From an uncultured Draconibacterium sp. (lineage in GTDB: Bacteria; Bacteroidota; Bacteroidia; Bacteroidales; Prolixibacteraceae), in NCBI GenBank assembly GCA_947492175.1, contig CANLMQ010000009.1, forward strand, positions 133,904-197,903: 64,000 nucleotides of DNA, read 5' to 3'. The notes under the pieces were generated by a model, which was given only the letters and a program-made list of their open reading frames with translations, had not been told where the DNA came from and made no database searches. The translations under genes were made by a program, and so were the position numbers. Positions 37,236 through 45,092 of this stretch are shown here, piece by piece (position 1 is the stretch's first letter; every line of letters begins with the position of its first letter).

Positions 37236-38333
37236 ATGAAACGAAGATTATTTTTTAAAAATATTTCGACTGCAATACCGGCTTCTGTTTTTATGCCAGT
37301 TGTTGTCCCTTCTTCAATTTTAGGTAATAGTATTCAGAATAATGATATAACAAACATTGCAGCTGATACTTCAACTCCTAAAAACGTAAGCGCTCCTAAT
37401 GGTTTGCGAATTGGTATGATTGGTCTGGATACTTCCCATTGTATTGCATTTACAAAGGCATTTAATGCGCCAAATGCAGATAACGACTTTGGCGGGTTTA
37501 AGGTAATAGCTGCCTGGCCAACTACTGGCAGCCATGATATTCCGGCAAGTATCGACAGGTTGGCAGGCTTTACAGAGCAGGTTAAACAACAAGGCGTTGA
37601 GATAGTTAATTCGATAGAGGAGCTTATAGAAACGGTAGATGTGATTCTTTTAGAGACGATTGACGGCCGAAAACATCTGGAATATGCTTTGCCGGTTATC
37701 AAGGCGGGTAAGCGAATGTTTATCGACAAGCCAATGACGGCATCTCTGTCTGATGCCATGATAATATTTAAGGCAGCAAAACATTACAATACCCCTGTTT
37801 TTTCGTCATCATCACTCCGGTATATCTCTGGAATGAATAAGGTAAGAAATGGCACCTTTGGAAAAGTTAACGGTGCGATTACCTATAGTCCTGCAATAAT
37901 AGAGAAAAGTCACCCTGATTTGTTCTGGTATGGCATTCATGGTGTAGAAATTTTATTCGCTGCCATGGGTGAAGGGTGTAAAATGGTTAGTAGGATTTCA
38001 ACCAATGATACAGATGTGGTGTCAGGAGTCTGGGAAGATAATCGGATCGGCACCTTTCATGGTATGCGTACAGAAAAGAAAGGATATGGTGGAACAGTGT
38101 TTTGTGAAAAGGAAATTAAATCGCTTGGTCCTTACATTGGCTATAATTCTTTATTAAAAGAAATTGTCGACTTTTTTAAAACAGGAATAGTACCGGTAGC
38201 CCCCGAAGAAACACTAGATATACTTTCCTTCATGGTAGCAGCTGACGAGAGCAAAAAAAGAGGAGGAATTCCTGTTTCTGTAAATGATATATTGGAACAA
38301 GCAAGCAATAAAATAAAAGACTGGAAATATTGA
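37236..38333 (+). CDS. Gfo/Idh/MocA-family oxidoreductase with Tat-type signal (copy 1)
   Basis: A 365-residue protein starting KRRLFFKNIS, a twin-arginine export pattern (R-R-x-F-x-K), with a hydrophobic stretch to about residue 30. The Rossmann start is RIGMIGLDTSHCIAF, in which the usual G-x-G-x-x-G is altered (G-L-D-T-S-H). The conserved K-P motif reads IDKPMTASL. This family oxidises sugars with a tightly held NAD(P). Export through Tat would let it carry a prebound cofactor to the periplasm. The degenerate dinucleotide loop leaves catalysis uncertain. ATG 37236 is chosen over the adjoining TTG. A second family member begins 28 bases downstream. Confidence 0.82.
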   Translation: MKRRLFFKNISTAIPASVFMPVVVPSSILGNSIQNNDITNIAADTSTPKNVSAPNGLRIGMIGLDTSHCIAFTKAFNAPNADNDFGGFKVIAAWPTTGSHDIPASIDRLAGFTEQVKQQGVEIVNSIEELIETVDVILLETIDGRKHLEYALPVIKAGKRMFIDKPMTASLSDAMIIFKAAKHYNTPVFSSSSLRYISGMNKVRNGTFGKVNGAITYSPAIIEKSHPDLFWYGIHGVEILFAAMGEGCKMVSRISTNDTDVVSGVWEDNRIGTFHGMRTEKKGYGGTVFCEKEIKSLGPYIGYNSLLKEIVDFFKTGIVPVAPEETLDILSFMVAADESKKRGGIPVSVNDILEQASNKIKDWKY

Positions 38334-38361
38334 CTAAACTTTAAAACTATATAAAAATCAA

Positions 38362-39738
38362 ATGAAAAGAAGACTATTCTTAAAACATATAAGCGCAGCA
38401 GGTACAGGAGTCATATTAATTCCAACTATTGTGCCTTCCTCAGTTTTTGGGAAGAATGCACCCAGCAATAAAATTAACATTGGTCAAATTGGTTGTGGTC
38501 GGATTGCCCGTACTCACGATATGGTAGAGACGCTTAATTTAGATTCTGCGAGGTTTGTTGCTGTTTGCGACCTGGACTGCAACAGGGTGAAAGACGGTAA
38601 AAAACTGGTGGAAGATTTTTATCATAAAAAAACCGGAAGTCGGAATTATGTTGATGTAAAAATGTACGAGGATTATAAAGAGATGCTTATGGAATCCGAT
38701 ATCGATGCGGTAATCATCAGCACTCCTGACCACTGGCATGCACAGCTGGCAATAGAGGCAGCATTGAAGGGCAAAGATATTTATATGCAGAAACCGAATT
38801 CGTTATCGGTTGTTGAAGGGCGTTTGCTGAGTGATGTTGTAAACCGACAGGGAGTAATATTACAGGTGGGAACACAGGTAAGGTCGAGCCAGCCTCAATT
38901 CAGAAGAGCTGCTGAACTTGTGCGAAATGGACGCATTGGTAAGTTACATACTGTAAAGTTAAGTTTCCCGGGTGATCCCTCAGGTCCTGATTTCAAAGAA
39001 ATGCCGGTTCCCGCTAATCTTAACTACGACATGTGGTTAGGTTCGACCCCCGAAGTTCCTTATTCCGAAATGGGTGTTCACCCCCAGAAGGGTTATGATC
39101 GTCCCGGTTGGTTGAGACGTGAGCAATTCGGAGCCGGGATGATTACCGGTTGGGGGCAGCATCAGTTTGATTTGGCTAATTGGGCAATGGACACCGAATA
39201 TACGGGCCCTCTTTCTGTTGAGGCGGTGGCAAATTTTCCTAAAAGTGGTTTGTGGGATGTACATGGTGATTTTATGGTAAAAATGGAATATGCCAACGAT
39301 CTGACTGTTTATGCAAATTCCGAAACTCCTGTCGTAATTAGGTACGAAGGTACGGAAGGATGGATTGAAGTATTTCGGGGCAATATCGCAGTAACCAATA
39401 GTGATCCTGTTTCGCCACAAGCCCGTGAGGTTTTGAATGCCAGTGATCCTAAAATCCTTACTTCAGAGATAAAAGACAATGAAATACACCTATATAAGAG
39501 CGATGATCATCATAAAAACTGGCTCGATTGTATAAAAACAAGGGAACAACCCATTACGCCTGTTGAGGTAGGGCACAGGGCCTGTAGTGTTTGCCTGGTT
39601 AGTTATATTGCCATGAAACTCGACAGAAAGTTATATTGGGACCCGGAGAAAGAACGATTTAAAAACGATGATGAAGCTAACTCAATGCTTTCCCGCTCTC
39701 AGCGGTATCCTTATGGAACCAATTATATTCAATTATAA
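38362..39738 (+). CDS. Gfo/Idh/MocA-family oxidoreductase with Tat-type signal (copy 2)
   Basis: A 458-residue protein with a clear Tat-type start (MKRRLFLKHISAAGTG, then a hydrophobic stretch ending VFGK). The Rossmann loop is IGQIGCGRIARTHD, close to the classical form. STPDHWHAQLAIEAALKGKDIY and QKPNSLSVVEG follow, with Gln in place of the Glu of the usual E-K-P motif. GAGMITGWGQHQFDLANWAM and a C-terminal KLYWDPEKERFKND block match secreted family members and the fragment at 1-249. It is a likely periplasmic NAD(P)-dependent sugar oxidoreductase with unknown substrate. The NagA-like gene begins eight bases after its stop. Confidence 0.87.
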   Translation: MKRRLFLKHISAAGTGVILIPTIVPSSVFGKNAPSNKINIGQIGCGRIARTHDMVETLNLDSARFVAVCDLDCNRVKDGKKLVEDFYHKKTGSRNYVDVKMYEDYKEMLMESDIDAVIISTPDHWHAQLAIEAALKGKDIYMQKPNSLSVVEGRLLSDVVNRQGVILQVGTQVRSSQPQFRRAAELVRNGRIGKLHTVKLSFPGDPSGPDFKEMPVPANLNYDMWLGSTPEVPYSEMGVHPQKGYDRPGWLRREQFGAGMITGWGQHQFDLANWAMDTEYTGPLSVEAVANFPKSGLWDVHGDFMVKMEYANDLTVYANSETPVVIRYEGTEGWIEVFRGNIAVTNSDPVSPQAREVLNASDPKILTSEIKDNEIHLYKSDDHHKNWLDCIKTREQPITPVEVGHRACSVCLVSYIAMKLDRKLYWDPEKERFKNDDEANSMLSRSQRYPYGTNYIQL

Positions 39739-39746
39739 GGCAAAAT

Positions 39747-40991
39747 ATGATAATAACTGAAGTTGATACTTATCAAAAGAAATTCATTTTGTCAGGAATT
39801 TTAATAGTTTTTTGTATTCTTTTACAGGCTCAGGAAACCATAGTCGGATTGAATTATTATGACCATTCTCCGGTTACTGTTGAAATAAGCGATGGAATAA
39901 TCAGGAAGATAACCCGGCTGGACAAACTTCCTGATGGTGTTCCACATGTGTACATTGCCCCCGGATTGATCGACAACCAGGTAAATGGATTTGCCGGTGT
40001 AACTTTTGCCCTTGGAAGTGGAGAGCTTACTCCGGATGGCGTAAGAAAGGCCACAAAAGAACTCTGGAAATATGGCGTAACAACCTATTTCCCGACACTC
40101 ACTACTAACAGCCGGGAACTCTTTTTTAAAAACCTTTCAATATTAAGGGAGGTAAAGAACGATAAAAGTTTGTATGGCTCCATTGCAGGAATCCATCTGG
40201 AAGGTCCTTACATTAACCCGGAAGATGGTTACCGGGGAGCACACCCGAAGGAGTATGTTCGTTTACCTGACTGGGATGAGTTTATGGAATTCAGGGAGGC
40301 CTCCGGAAATAATATTTTACAAATAACGGTAGCTCCAGAAATGGAAGGAGCGCTCGATTTTATTGAGAAATGCAGTAGAGATGGAATTGTAGTGGGGTTG
40401 GGGCATCACAATGCGCCCGCCGAAAAAATTACAGCAGCCATTGCCCGCGGAGCAAAAATTTCTACACACCTGGGTAACGGGGCCGCTGGAATTGTTAACA
40501 GGCACTACAATCCATTTTGGTCGCAGCTGGCAGACGATCGTTTGAATATCAGCATAATTTGCGATGGATTCCACCTCCCTGGGGAAGTTATTTCTGTCTT
40601 TTATAAAACAAAAGGAGCGAAAAGAGTAATTCTGACGTCGGATGTTACCAGTTACGGTAGTCTTCCCCAGGGAGATTATACCACGGACGAAGGCCATTCG
40701 ATTCAGATAACAAAGGAAGGAAAGTTATGGAACAATGACCAGAATGGACTTTATGGTTCCGCTTCAGCTATTACAAAAAGTGTAGGGCATATTATGAAAG
40801 TAACGGGTTGTTCACTTGCCGAATCTATACAAATGTCCAGTACCAACCCGGCCCGTCTTTATGGGCTGTATGACCGGGGAACGTTGGAGCCCAGGAAACG
40901 TGCCGATCTCATCGTATTTACCCTTGAAAACTTCAATTTAAAAGTCCGGCAAACTTGGGTGGAAGGGAATTTAGTTTATGAGAAAAAATGA
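39747..40991 (+). CDS. NagA-like N-acetylglucosamine-6-phosphate deacetylase with apparent signal peptide
   Basis: A 414-residue amidohydrolase. NagA features are YIAPGLIDNQVNGFAGV, GIHLEGPYINPEDGYRGAH (metal Glu), VGLGHHNA and STHLGNGAAG (metal His residues) and RVILTSDVTSYG (catalytic Asp). GTLEPRKRADLIVF closes the sequence. Cytoplasmic NagA starts directly with its small beta domain. This protein instead has a charged start and a hydrophobic run (about 12-27, FILSGILIVFCILLQA) followed by AQE, which looks like a cleavable signal. It may therefore deacetylate non-phosphorylated sugars outside the cytoplasm (inference). The frameshifted nagB-like gene lies two genes downstream. Confidence 0.82.
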   Translation: MIITEVDTYQKKFILSGILIVFCILLQAQETIVGLNYYDHSPVTVEISDGIIRKITRLDKLPDGVPHVYIAPGLIDNQVNGFAGVTFALGSGELTPDGVRKATKELWKYGVTTYFPTLTTNSRELFFKNLSILREVKNDKSLYGSIAGIHLEGPYINPEDGYRGAHPKEYVRLPDWDEFMEFREASGNNILQITVAPEMEGALDFIEKCSRDGIVVGLGHHNAPAEKITAAIARGAKISTHLGNGAAGIVNRHYNPFWSQLADDRLNISIICDGFHLPGEVISVFYKTKGAKRVILTSDVTSYGSLPQGDYTTDEGHSIQITKEGKLWNNDQNGLYGSASAITKSVGHIMKVTGCSLAESIQMSSTNPARLYGLYDRGTLEPRKRADLIVFTLENFNLKVRQTWVEGNLVYEKK

Positions 40992-41108
40992 AACTACAAG
41001 CGGGTATAGTGAAGTTTGTGGCACAATCCGGTATCGGGAATTCGTTGTTTTTTGATTTGAATATTGATTATTTACTGAGTTGAAATAATTCGATATAATA
41101 TAGTTTTT

Positions 41109-42344
41109 ATGAATAAAATATACAAGAAAATAGCTGTTGCTCTGGCAGCAGTGGGGTCTGGCCTTTTTCTTATTGAATACAATATTGGTACGGGCAGTGT
41201 TACTACCATGGCCAAAACAGGTGCCGAACATGGCATGGAACTGTTCTGGGCGCTGGTATTGTCGTGCATTTTTACTTTTATCCTGATGGTGGCCTACGGT
41301 AAGGTAACTCTGGTTACCGGGAAAACAGCTTTGTTCAATATTAAGAATGGATTCAGGCATGGCTGGATACTTGCCTTGTATATTCTTTTGGCGCTGGTGA
41401 TTGGAGAGTTTCTTGCTTTGATGGGATTGATGGGCATTGTGGCAGACCTGGCTCAGGAAGGATTACGGTTGATTTTTGGTGATACTATTGTTCATCAGGG
41501 ATGGATAATACTATCCTTTGCCATACTTTCCTGTGGGCTGGTTTGGTTTGGGAAATATAAGACCTTTGAAAAGGTCCTTACCTTTTTTGTCATTTTAATG
41601 GGGCTTTCCTTTATCCTGGTTTTTTTTATGTTGCGTCCGGATTTTTCGGCTATGGCAAAAGGATTAGTCCCCGGTATCCCGGATACACCCGGGACTTTCG
41701 GATTGGTAGCTGCCATTGCAGGTACAACTTGTTCGGCAGCGGTATTTATTATGCGCAACACCGTAGTGGCAGAAAAGGGCTTGACAATAAAAAATCTGAA
41801 AAATGAAAAAAAAGATGCATTTGTATCTGCCTCTATGATGCTTCTTCTTAGTGGGGTAATTATGGCAGTTGCTGCAGGAACATTGCATATTATGGGATTG
41901 AAATTGGACAATACTGTGGAAATGGTGAAGCTTTTCGAGCCGATTGGCGGGAATGTGGCAGCCTTTATCCTGATTTTGGGAATTGTAGGTGCAGGGCTAT
42001 CTTCCATGTTTCCAATCCTGCTAATTGCTCCGTGGCTTATCGCTGATTACTCGGGCAAATCCAGAAACATTCATTCATATCAATCGCGTCTGTTGGTTGT
42101 GCTTGCACTGTCTTTTACTTTTGGCTCGGTTTTTCTTGACCAACGCCCACCCGCACTAATGGTATTTTCTATGGCCTTCCAGGCATGCATTCTGCCGGCA
42201 GTAGCCATTCCCATTTTAATCCTGATGAACTGTAAAAAACTGATGAAAAAAAATAGAGCTAAATTTATTGAAAATACAGGTGTTGTGTCTGTTATCCTTT
42301 TTTCGTTTCTGACAACCTGGTTCGCCATAACTGAATTATTCTGA
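41109..42344 (+). CDS. Nramp-like multi-pass membrane transporter
   Basis: A 411-residue integral membrane protein with about 11 hydrophobic segments. The overall layout and the first helix (AAVGSGLFLIEYNIGTGSVTT) resemble the Nramp/NRAMT superfamily. In true Nramp metal transporters the first helix carries D-P-G-N and the sixth a Met-containing metal site. Here the first position reads N-I-G-T, and the sixth-helix region reads AGTTCSAAVFIMRN. So divalent-metal transport is doubtful and a sugar, amino-sugar or other organic solute is possible. It lies between the nagA-like and nagB-like genes, which favours an amino-sugar-related cargo (inference). Confidence 0.65.
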   Translation: MNKIYKKIAVALAAVGSGLFLIEYNIGTGSVTTMAKTGAEHGMELFWALVLSCIFTFILMVAYGKVTLVTGKTALFNIKNGFRHGWILALYILLALVIGEFLALMGLMGIVADLAQEGLRLIFGDTIVHQGWIILSFAILSCGLVWFGKYKTFEKVLTFFVILMGLSFILVFFMLRPDFSAMAKGLVPGIPDTPGTFGLVAAIAGTTCSAAVFIMRNTVVAEKGLTIKNLKNEKKDAFVSASMMLLLSGVIMAVAAGTLHIMGLKLDNTVEMVKLFEPIGGNVAAFILILGIVGAGLSSMFPILLIAPWLIADYSGKSRNIHSYQSRLLVVLALSFTFGSVFLDQRPPALMVFSMAFQACILPAVAIPILILMNCKKLMKKNRAKFIENTGVVSVILFSFLTTWFAITELF

Positions 42345-42489
42345 TATCAAGGAGAAAAAAGCAATACTAGAAATAGATGAGAGGAGAGTGAATATAAGAA
42401 TGCAAGAGGTCTGGCTTTTGTATTGTCACGTACCAGAAACTTCTATAAAAAGCAAATTGTACCACATTTAATTAATACCACAGCTTAAA

Positions 42490-43256
42490 ATGAAAATTAC
42501 CGAATTTCAAAAAGAAAAACTTAAAGTAAAAGTATATCAGGAAGAGGAGGAAATAGCTTCCGAAGCAGCATATTTTGTTGCTAGTCAGTTAGAATTGGCT
42601 ATCAGGATGAAGGGGAGTGCTAATCTTATTGTTGGCACAGGAGGATCTCAACTTTCTTTTTTTAGGCATTTACTTCGTCAAAATATCGAATGGGGAAAAA
42701 TCAATCTTTTTCACCTTGATGAATATAAAGGGATGCCTGACACTCATCCGGCAAGCTTCAGAAGGTTTCTGAAAGACAGAGTACTTGATCAAATAAAACC
42801 CAAAAAGTTTTTTTTCTGAATGGGGATGCACCCGACACCGAAGCAGAAATTATACGTTATGAGAACCTTTTAAAAGAGAATCCTGTAGATGTGGCTTGTA
42901 TCGGTATTGGCGAAAACGGGCACATTGCCTTTAATGACCCGCCGGTGGCGGATTTTAATGATCCAAGATTGGTGAAGGTAGTTCAGCTTGAAGAGGCCTG
43001 CCGTAAGCAGCAACTAGGCGAAGGTTGGTTCCCTAAATTGGAAGATGTTCCCAAAGAAGCTATAACACTAACAGTTACTGCAATAATGAGCTGTAAAACT
43101 ATCAGTTGTGTGGTTCCTGATGAACGAAAGGCTCAGGCTGTTTATAATACCTTAATCAAGGAAATTACTACCGCATGCCCGGCAACAATCTTGAGAAACC
43201 ATCCGAATTCTGTTTTATTTCTGGATAGTCAGTCTTTTTCAAAGGTTAGTGTGTAA
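42490..43256 (+). pseudogene. Glucosamine-6-phosphate deaminase-like gene, frameshifted at a T8 run
   Basis: The gene is split. Bases 42490-42819 encode LIVGTGGSQLSFFRHLL and FHLDEYKGM. Bases 42891-43256, in another frame, encode IGIGENGHIAFNDP, the deaminase signature, and the C terminus. Reading across the T8 run at about 42808-42815 with one extra T joins KPKKFFF to LNGDAPDTEAEIIRYE, a continuous family-like sequence of about 255 residues. The break is therefore a one-base loss in a homopolymer: sequencing error, true mutation, or a site for slippage. NagB-like enzymes turn glucosamine-6-P into fructose-6-P and ammonia. The signature residues follow the ENGHIAFND variant common in this branch. 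Confidence 0.8.
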
Positions 43257-43458
43257 CTTTTATAATGAGGTCGTGTAAATAATTGTGTCATGCTGTAATT
43301 GTAATAACTATTGATATTAATTCTTTTTTGTACTAAAAACCGCTGGCTAAGCTATTTATTTTAAGTACGATAAGACAATAGAAAAGTAAAAAAAAAGGTA
43401 GGGTAAAATGTTTTTCATTCGGATATGTAGATAGAAACAAAAACTAAAAAAATCGACC

Positions 43459-44715
43459 ATGAAAAAACTTTTACTTACTCTCCTTATTACAGGATTATTT
43501 GTTTGGTTTTATCAACCGTCTTTCGCTGCAGAAATAGATTGGCAGAAACCTGAGATGCAAAGCACAAATGCTTACAATGCAAGTTTCCATCCCAATTACT
43601 TTGTTATGGACTATCAAAATCAACTTGATTCTATGGTTCAGTTTAAGTATTATGGGAATGACTCTTCTTATCAGTATAAAATTCAGTATAAAAATAGCGT
43701 TGTTGGAAATCAGACGGTTCGGGAAGCTATTCAGTATGAGTGGCAAAATGGCTGGCAGGAAAAGATTAAAAATGAGTACACTTATAATTCAGAAGGTGAA
43801 CTTGCTAAAAGTGCTGATTATATAATGGATACGATAACTGCTCAATGGCAACAAACCATTAAGAATATGTATGGATATAAGAATGGTAAAAAAGATAACA
43901 ATGTCACACAACAAATGGACTCTGTATCTCATGCGTGGAAGAATTCTTTAAAATATGAATATAAGTATAACAACGGCGATTCTGTCACCCAGAAATTTAT
44001 GTATTCCTGGAATGATGAAGCTAATGAGTGGGAAAATCAGTACAAGTACGAATATTATTACAACAATTTAAACTGCCAGGATTCCAGTTTTCAATACCAG
44101 TGGGACAGTCTGGCAAATCAATGGGAAAGACAATACAAATATGAGTTTCAGTATAACATTAACAATCAGCTAGAAAAACAATATCAGTTTTGTTATGATA
44201 GTATAGAAGCTCAATGGGATTCATGCGCGTGTAATCTTTATGAATATGAAAATGAGTATTTATACAAACATGAGTATTGCATATACGACAGTATAAATAA
44301 CGAATGGGATTATGAATGGAAACATGAATACTTCTATAATAGTGAAGGTGAGATTAAACAGTTACATCGGTACAAACATTCCAGTTTGAAAAGTACAGCC
44401 TCCGACTGGGAACTCGATACAAAAGACTTCTACTTTTATTCGTACGAAGTTACTGGAATTACCGATACAGAAAATCTTGCCATGCAAGAAATAAGTATAT
44501 ATCCTAATCCCGCTTCAGAACAACTAGTTCTTGAATTGGTAGATATTGAAAACTGCAGATTACAAATAATAGATATTACCGGAAAGTGTCTTAAACAGTA
44601 TTTAATTCGTTCTAACAAAACAGTAATTTCGTTAACACAGTTTAAACCCGGAGCCTATTTCTTTGTCATCGATAATGGGATAAGCAAAAGGGCTAATAAG
44701 GTGATTGTACAGTAG
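43459..44715 (+). CDS. T9SS-secreted protein with 31-residue Trp-anchored repeats
   Basis: A 418-residue exported protein (signal 3-24, ending SFAAE). Its middle is a repeat array with Trp at 99, 130, 160, 191, 222, 253, 283 and 317, a spacing of 30-31 except for the last. Each unit has a Trp, a short polar link, a K-Y-E-Y-x-Y-N-like strand, then an acidic turn with W/Y-D-S. The C terminus (about 345-418) is a type A sorting domain: ISIYPNPASEQLVLEL, QIIDITGKCL and KPGAYFFVID. It should be secreted through the type IX system and attached to or released from the surface. The repeat family is not recognised with certainty; a beta-rich adhesin or sugar-binding role is a guess. Confidence 0.75.
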   Translation: MKKLLLTLLITGLFVWFYQPSFAAEIDWQKPEMQSTNAYNASFHPNYFVMDYQNQLDSMVQFKYYGNDSSYQYKIQYKNSVVGNQTVREAIQYEWQNGWQEKIKNEYTYNSEGELAKSADYIMDTITAQWQQTIKNMYGYKNGKKDNNVTQQMDSVSHAWKNSLKYEYKYNNGDSVTQKFMYSWNDEANEWENQYKYEYYYNNLNCQDSSFQYQWDSLANQWERQYKYEFQYNINNQLEKQYQFCYDSIEAQWDSCACNLYEYENEYLYKHEYCIYDSINNEWDYEWKHEYFYNSEGEIKQLHRYKHSSLKSTASDWELDTKDFYFYSYEVTGITDTENLAMQEISIYPNPASEQLVLELVDIENCRLQIIDITGKCLKQYLIRSNKTVISLTQFKPGAYFFVIDNGISKRANKVIVQ

Positions 44716-45092
44716 TATCATTTGTCTTGGAGCTTATTTCGAGTAATTTATAGCCCTATTCCTAGTAATAAACCAGAAGCATTTCTCAAATTGGGTGGAT
44801 AAAGTTCTTTTTGTTTGATCTATATTTGGGTAGCCCATAAAAAAGGAGAGCTAATTTGACTCTCCTCTGTGCCCAGTAAAGGATGATTTTGTATTTTCTT
44901 ATGTTTTTAAAATCAGTTTCTTATAGGAACCAGAAGATTTTGTTTTCGGTAAAGTCTCTCTTATGTTTCAACTATATGATTTTTTAAATCAGATATACAA
45001 AAATGGATTAATATTCAGTTTTAATTATAACAGGATTGCATTCCATACCAGAGTATTCAATCTAAATCCTGAAAAATTGATTACGTTTTATT
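44716..45092. other. Intergenic region between convergent genes
   Basis: These 377 bases lie between the T9SS gene (+) and the HTCS gene (-). They are AT-rich with no credible gene; the 62-residue ORF on the + strand from 44963 overlaps the HTCS end and has no family features. The one clear element is the hairpin at 44838-44866. Confidence 0.5.
44838..44866 (-). terminator. Terminator for the HTCS gene
   Basis: AGGAGAG (44844-44850) and CTCTCCT (44860-44866) form a 7-bp stem with a nine-base loop. On the minus strand the stem is followed by a run of Ts (the As at 44838-44844). It therefore reads as a terminator for the minus-strand HTCS gene, about 230 bases past its stop. Confidence 0.6.

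Noticed and set aside
38362..39738. GH109 (NAD-dependent N-acetylgalactosaminidase) assignment for the second Gfo/Idh/MocA protein
   Set aside because: It shares the Tat signal and fold, but the sequence blocks I recall for characterised GH109 enzymes are not evident, so only the superfamily is called.
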